Below, piece after piece: positions 60,290 through 64,000 of a stretch of 64,000 nucleotides of DNA. The position numbers and the translations under genes are program-made. Origin of the DNA: Winogradskyella vidalii (GTDB lineage Bacteria; Bacteroidota; Bacteroidia; Flavobacteriales; Flavobacteriaceae); contig NZ_JABFDG010000002.1 of assembly GCF_013403955.1 (NCBI RefSeq), positions 124,001-188,000 on the forward strand, written 5' to 3'. Below the pieces are notes generated by a model. That model did no database searches. It was not told the DNA's origin and saw only the letters and a list, made by a program, of their open reading frames with translations. The stretch's first letter is position 1. Every line of letters begins with the position of its first letter.

Positions 60290-61420
60290 TTATCCTTTAA
60301 TTCTTTTTTTTCTGTTAGTTTCGTAATCTTCAAAAATCATTTCACCTAGACCTTTAAGTCCGGTGTAAAATGCTTTTCCTCTATTTGCTTTTGTAAATTC
60401 TCTAATAAATTGCATTAAATAGGGATCCTCTGCAATCATAAATGTGGTAATCGGAATATGCAAACGCCTTGCTTGTTGTGCCATACCATAACATTTGTTT
60501 GTGATATACGGATCCAAGCCATTACTGTTTTTATAATACTGTCCGTCTGGCAAACGTAAACAACTTGGCTTACCATCAGTAATCATAAAAATCTGTTTGT
60601 TAGTATTCCGCTTTCTGCGTAGCATATCCATTGCCAGTTGTAAACCTGCTACGGTATTGGTGTGGTAAGGCCCTACTTTGAGATAGGGTAAATCTTTAAT
60701 TTTTATAGGCCAAGCATCGTTACCAAAAACTAAAATTTCTAAGGTGTCTTTTGGATAGCGTGTAGTAATCATTTCGGCAAGAGCCATGGCTACTTTTTTT
60801 GCTGGCGTAATTCGGTCTTCACCGTAGAGAATCATGCTGTGACTAATATCTATCATGAGAATCGTACTCATTTGGCTTTTATGAAGGGTTTCTTCTACCA
60901 CCAAATCATCCTCAGTGAGATTAAAGTTACCGATGCCATGATTAATTTGAGCATTTCTTAAACTTTCGGTCATGGAAACTTTATCTAAGCCGTCACCAAA
61001 TTGATAAGCTCTAAAATCGCCTGTATGCTCATCACCAAGACCAATACCTTTGCTTTTGTGATTGCCAGAACCACTGCGTTTAATTTTTCCAAAAATCTGA
61101 TCTAAGGCTTGTTGCCGAATGGCACGTTCCGTTTTTGCGGTTATTGTTATACCACCATTTCCGGCACCATCGGGATCAATTTCTTGTTGAATGTAGCCTT
61201 TGTTCTTAAGGTCTTCAATAAAATCATCAATGGTATACTCTGGAGTCGTTAGTTTGTATTCGACATCGAGTTGGCGGAGCCAGTCAATAGCTTCATCAAA
61301 ATCACCTGAAGTGTGCGTAATTAATTCTTTAAAAATTTCAAAGAGTTTATCGAAAGGCGATTGGTATGGTGCTTCGTAAGTTTTAAATACAAAGCCCGAT
61401 TTATTAGGTTTTTCTTTCAT
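60290..61420 (-). CDS. VWA-domain protein, partner of the AAA+ ATPase
   Basis: A 376-residue protein with a helical N-terminal part and a von Willebrand A domain. The metal-dependent adhesion site DISHS (Asp191, Ser193, Ser195) is intact, followed by TNTVAGLQLAMDML and FMITDGKPSCL with the further Asp. It has no signal peptide. In bacteria, such proteins pair with MoxR-type ATPases in metal insertion or protein remodelling. The gene lies just upstream of its partner on the same strand, with 83 bases between that contain the 60211-60285 repeat. Confidence 0.87.
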   Translation of the reverse strand: MKEKPNKSGFVFKTYEAPYQSPFDKLFEIFKELITHTSGDFDEAIDWLRQLDVEYKLTTPEYTIDDFIEDLKNKGYIQQEIDPDGAGNGGITITAKTERAIRQQALDQIFGKIKRSGSGNHKSKGIGLGDEHTGDFRAYQFGDGLDKVSMTESLRNAQINHGIGNFNLTEDDLVVEETLHKSQMSTILMIDISHSMILYGEDRITPAKKVAMALAEMITTRYPKDTLEILVFGNDAWPIKIKDLPYLKVGPYHTNTVAGLQLAMDMLRRKRNTNKQIFMITDGKPSCLRLPDGQYYKNSNGLDPYITNKCYGMAQQARRLHIPITTFMIAEDPYLMQFIREFTKANRGKAFYTGLKGLGEMIFEDYETNRKKRIKG

Positions 61421-61534
61421 AGCGTTATAAAAATAACACTTTTAAAGCGCCTAATAGGTCGCATTAACATCAATTTAAAAATTTAGTGTTTCTATTGATG
61501 ATAGAAAATCTTCAAAATAGGATAAAAGTGGTGC

Positions 61535-62212
61535 TTATTCAATACGTTTTAAGCCTTCAAAATCTATAATCTTAACGTGTTTTCCTGTAGTAGAAATTAG
61601 ACCTTCTTTTTTGAATTGTGATAAAATTCTAATGGCAGATTCTGTAGCTGTCCCAACGAGACTTGCATAATCTTCTCTAGACAAAACTACATTTAAGAAA
61701 CCTTGTTCATCTTTTTCAAAAGTAGTATGTAAATATACCAACACATCTGCCAAACGCTGTTTTACAGACTTTTGAGCCATATCTACAATAATATTATCGG
61801 CTTCTCTTAATTCTTTTGCCATGTCTTGAAGCATATCTAATGAAAACGCTGCATTGTTGGTTAAATCATTAAGAACTTCCTGTTTTGGAATAAAACAAAC
61901 TTCCATTTCATTCAGTGCTACAGCAGTGAGGTTAGATTTTTCATCGGTAACCAAAGAGCGTTGCCCAATAAGGTCTCCTCGGACCACTAATTTTACAATT
62001 TGATCCTTACCATTGGCACTCAATTTAGACATTTTACATACGCCATCTTTAACACAATATACACCATTGATGCTTTCGCCTTCTCTAAAAAGAGTTTCTC
62101 CTTTTTTAATAAACTTAGACGTCTTACAACCAGAAATACGAATTAAATCATCTTTCCCTAATGCTTTTAAAGAATTAAACTGTCTAACAATACACTGTTC
62201 GCACTTACTCAT
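61535..62212 (-). CDS. Crp/Fnr-family transcriptional regulator
   Basis: A 225-residue regulator with an N-terminal cyclic-nucleotide-type sensor domain (FIKKGETLFREGESINGVYC; VRGDLIGQRSL) and a C-terminal winged helix (VVLSREDYASLVGTATESAI). Cys4 and Cys7 (SKCEQCIVR), Cys29, Cys53 and Cys59 could hold an iron-sulfur cluster as in FNR, but the spacing differs. The start at 62212 is preferred over 62233, since it begins the conserved MSKCEQC. It is divergent to a CcoI-like copper ATPase gene; in Bacteroidota an Fnr-type regulator in this place commonly goes with genes for cbb3 oxidase. Oxygen or redox control is inference. Confidence 0.88.
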   Translation of the reverse strand: MSKCEQCIVRQFNSLKALGKDDLIRISGCKTSKFIKKGETLFREGESINGVYCVKDGVCKMSKLSANGKDQIVKLVVRGDLIGQRSLVTDEKSNLTAVALNEMEVCFIPKQEVLNDLTNNAAFSLDMLQDMAKELREADNIIVDMAQKSVKQRLADVLVYLHTTFEKDEQGFLNVVLSREDYASLVGTATESAIRILSQFKKEGLISTTGKHVKIIDFEGLKRIE

Positions 62213-62247
62213 TGGTAAAATTATTAAATTCAAAGTTAATCAAAACA

Positions 62248-62261
62248 TGACAAATATCATA
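62248..62261. promoter_or_regulatory. FNR-like palindrome in the divergent regulator/CcoI spacer
   Basis: ATGACAAATATCAT has inverted ends (ATGA/TCAT) and matches the FNR box TTGAT-N4-ATCAA at 7 of 10 fixed bases. It lies 36 bases before the regulator start and 56 before the ATPase start. Confidence 0.4.
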
Positions 62262-62317
62262 GATTAAAGTTAGTAGATTTATGACTTTTGTTACAGGTAT
62301 AATTGAGCAAATTAAAA

Positions 62318-64000
62318 ATGGAAAACAAAACTTGTTTTCACTGTGGTGACGACTGTGGAAATCATCCTATTACGTATAAAGAAAAGTCGTTTTGTTGTAA
62401 TGGCTGTAAGACCGTTTTCGAGATATTTAACGAGAACGATTTAACCTGTTATTACGACTTACAAAATTCTCCTGGAGCAGTTCCAAAAGAAATTGAAGGA
62501 AAGTACGATTTCTTATCTCAAGACAATATTATTGAAAAACTTACAGAGTTTAGAAGTGATTCCATAGAGATTGCGACTTTGTATATTCCTCACATCCACT
62601 GTAGTTCTTGTATTTGGGTTCTTGAAAACCTTAAAAAACTCGACACTAACATATCGGATTCTCAAGTAAATTTTGGTAAAAAAACAGTGCGTGTTACTTA
62701 TAATTCTGAGGCTACCAGCTTAAAAGCTGTAGTTTTATTATTGAGCACTATTGGTTATGAACCCTATATTAGTTTAGATGATTTTAAATCTGGTGAAAAG
62801 CACATCAATAGAACTTTAATCTATAAACTTGGTGTTGCTGCCTTTGGTTTTGGGAATATTATGTTTTTATCATTCCCTGAGTATTTTGAGGTTAATGAGT
62901 TTTGGCTCGAGCAATATAAACCGATGTTTCGTTGGTTAATGTTTGCCATGTCTCTACCCATTGTGTTTTATTCGGCTCAAGATTATTTTATTTCCGCTTA
63001 TAAAGGTTTAAAAGCAAAACTTTTAAATATTGATGTGCCTATTGCTCTTGGTGTTACCGTGCTTTTTGTGAGAAGTACGATTGAAATCACTTTTGATATC
63101 GGCTCTGGTTTTTTTGACAGTTTAGCGGGGTTGATTTTCTTCTTATTAACTGGTAAATTCTTTCAACAAAAAACCTATCAATTCTTATCTTTTGAACGCG
63201 ATTACAAGTCCTATTTCCCTATCGCTATTACCAAAATAGATAAAGATGGTAATGAAAATTCTATTCAGGTCTACGATATTGAAAAAGGAGATCGCATATT
63301 AATCCGAAATGAAGAATTAATACCTGTAGATGGTATTCTCATTAATGGGAAAGCAAAAATAGATTACAGTTTTGTTACTGGTGAATCCCAAGCCATTTCC
63401 AAACAATCTGGCGATAAATTATTTGCTGGAGGAAAACAAACCAGCGGGGTAATTGAAATGGAAGCTATCAAATCTGTTGAGCAAAGTTACTTAACCCAAC
63501 TTTGGAGTAATGATGTTTTTAATAAGAATAAAGAAGAAGGTTTTACTAATATTACAAATACCATAAGCAAGCACTTTACAGTTTCCATTATAACTATCGC
63601 TATTATTGCGACAACATTTTGGTTGTTTGTGGACCCAAGTAAAGCCATGAATGTTTTTACTGCTGTATTAATTATAGCTTGTCCTTGTGCCATTGCACTA
63701 TCGGCACCGTTCACCTTTGGAAACATGTTACGCCTATTTGGTAAACAGAAATTCTACGTCAAAAATGCGAGTGTCATTGAACAATTAGCTCAAATTAACA
63801 CCGTTATTTTTGATAAAACCGGCACCATAACCTCAAATAAGCAAAGTAATGCCGAGTATGATGGCGATATATTATCTGAATCTGAAAATTTAGTCTTAAA
63901 AAACTCCCTACGAGGCTCCAACCATCCTTTAAGCAGAACATTATACAATATTTTACAGGAAAATAACATCATAACATTAGATGCTTTTGAAGAGCATATT
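62318..64000 (+). CDS. ccoI: Heavy-metal P-type ATPase, CcoI/FixI-like (3' truncated by window edge)
   Basis: The first 561 residues of a copper-type P1B ATPase, open to the window edge. The N-terminal part has a Cys-rich segment (CFHCGDDC ... FCCNGCKTVF), then an HMA domain with HCSSC (about 92-96). Six or more membrane helices follow, with the actuator motif TGES (about 355), the metal-site CPC in IIACPCAIAL (about 455) and the phosphorylation site DKTGT (about 497). The double Cys-rich N-terminus and the divergent Fnr-type regulator fit CcoI, which supplies copper to cbb3 cytochrome oxidase; the rest of the cco cluster would be outside the window. Direction of copper transport is inferred from the family. 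Confidence 0.88.
   Translation, partial: MENKTCFHCGDDCGNHPITYKEKSFCCNGCKTVFEIFNENDLTCYYDLQNSPGAVPKEIEGKYDFLSQDNIIEKLTEFRSDSIEIATLYIPHIHCSSCIWVLENLKKLDTNISDSQVNFGKKTVRVTYNSEATSLKAVVLLLSTIGYEPYISLDDFKSGEKHINRTLIYKLGVAAFGFGNIMFLSFPEYFEVNEFWLEQYKPMFRWLMFAMSLPIVFYSAQDYFISAYKGLKAKLLNIDVPIALGVTVLFVRSTIEITFDIGSGFFDSLAGLIFFLLTGKFFQQKTYQFLSFERDYKSYFPIAITKIDKDGNENSIQVYDIEKGDRILIRNEELIPVDGILINGKAKIDYSFVTGESQAISKQSGDKLFAGGKQTSGVIEMEAIKSVEQSYLTQLWSNDVFNKNKEEGFTNITNTISKHFTVSIITIAIIATTFWLFVDPSKAMNVFTAVLIIACPCAIALSAPFTFGNMLRLFGKQKFYVKNASVIEQLAQINTVIFDKTGTITSNKQSNAEYDGDILSESENLVLKNSLRGSNHPLSRTLYNILQENNIITLDAFEEHI

Noticed and set aside
1..64000. tRNA, rRNA, CRISPR or insertion-sequence genes
   Set aside because: No cloverleaf-like segments, rRNA cores, regularly spaced repeats with unique spacers or transposase motifs were recognised on either strand by reading.

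Overview
The window looks like the chromosome of a marine-type member of the Flavobacteriaceae (Bacteroidota). The DNA is AT-rich. Several gene starts are preceded by the Bacteroidota -7 element TAnnTTTG. Four secreted proteins end in type IX secretion (T9SS) sorting domains. The set of DUF4199, DUF6090, DUF6265, a GlmU-family protein, type B L31 and a beta-oxidation operon led by a MarR regulator is typical of that family. I see no rRNA, tRNA, CRISPR array, transposase or phage gene. All functional calls come from reading motifs; no database search was possible.

Layout. 1-4.5 kb: end of a membrane protein, a lipoprotein substrate-binding protein, a PD40 propeller protein, a GlmU-family protein and ribosomal protein L31. 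4.7-9.9 kb: a forward cluster for envelope or sugar metabolism (DUF4199, glycosyltransferase, phosphosugar mutase, MsbA-like ABC exporter). 10.2-11.9 kb: a first ECF sigma / single-pass anti-sigma candidate / Spy-like periplasmic protein module. 12-27.6 kb: a long reverse-strand block, the most unusual part of the window. 27.7-36.5 kb: RsmB-type methyltransferase, two secreted endonuclease I paralogues, purL and a frameshifted small gene. 36.6-39.3 kb: a secreted PL6 polysaccharide lyase with a double palindrome upstream. 39.5-47.8 kb: acyl-CoA ligase, MarR regulator and a fatty-acid oxidation operon. 47.9-49.7 kb: a BlaI repressor with an M56 sensor fused to an amidase. 49.8-58.7 kb: DUF6265, CBM9-like protein, GH15, trehalose synthase/phosphatase, M28 and M1 peptidases, YdeI. 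58.7-64 kb: AAA+/VWA pair, a Crp/Fnr regulator and the start of a CcoI-type copper ATPase.

The candidate new system is the 13-27.6 kb block. At its upstream end are an ECF sigma factor, a small single-pass anti-sigma candidate and a membrane-anchored CnrX/Spy-like sensor. The rest encodes exported proteins: four YHYH-domain lipoproteins, four proteins carrying EF-hands (two of them also YHYH proteins), a Cthe_2159-like carbohydrate-binding lipoprotein, a large CotH-like protein with two lamin-tail domains and a T9SS tail, a membrane-anchored protein whose predicted mature N-terminus is His, a YwqK/MORN-like lipoprotein and an SCO (copper/thioredoxin-fold) lipoprotein. Seven sites in the block share one promoter-like pattern, CAAGTTT-N15-TCTAAA (one copy is one base shorter, one has CCTAAC), each 25-36 bases before a start codon. 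One lies before the sigma gene and one before the anti-sigma gene. This reads as a self-regulated envelope regulon, possibly concerned with calcium, metal or a surface polymer. The trigger and the product of the system cannot be told from sequence alone. The first sigma module (10.2 kb) has a related upstream pattern and may be a paralogue.
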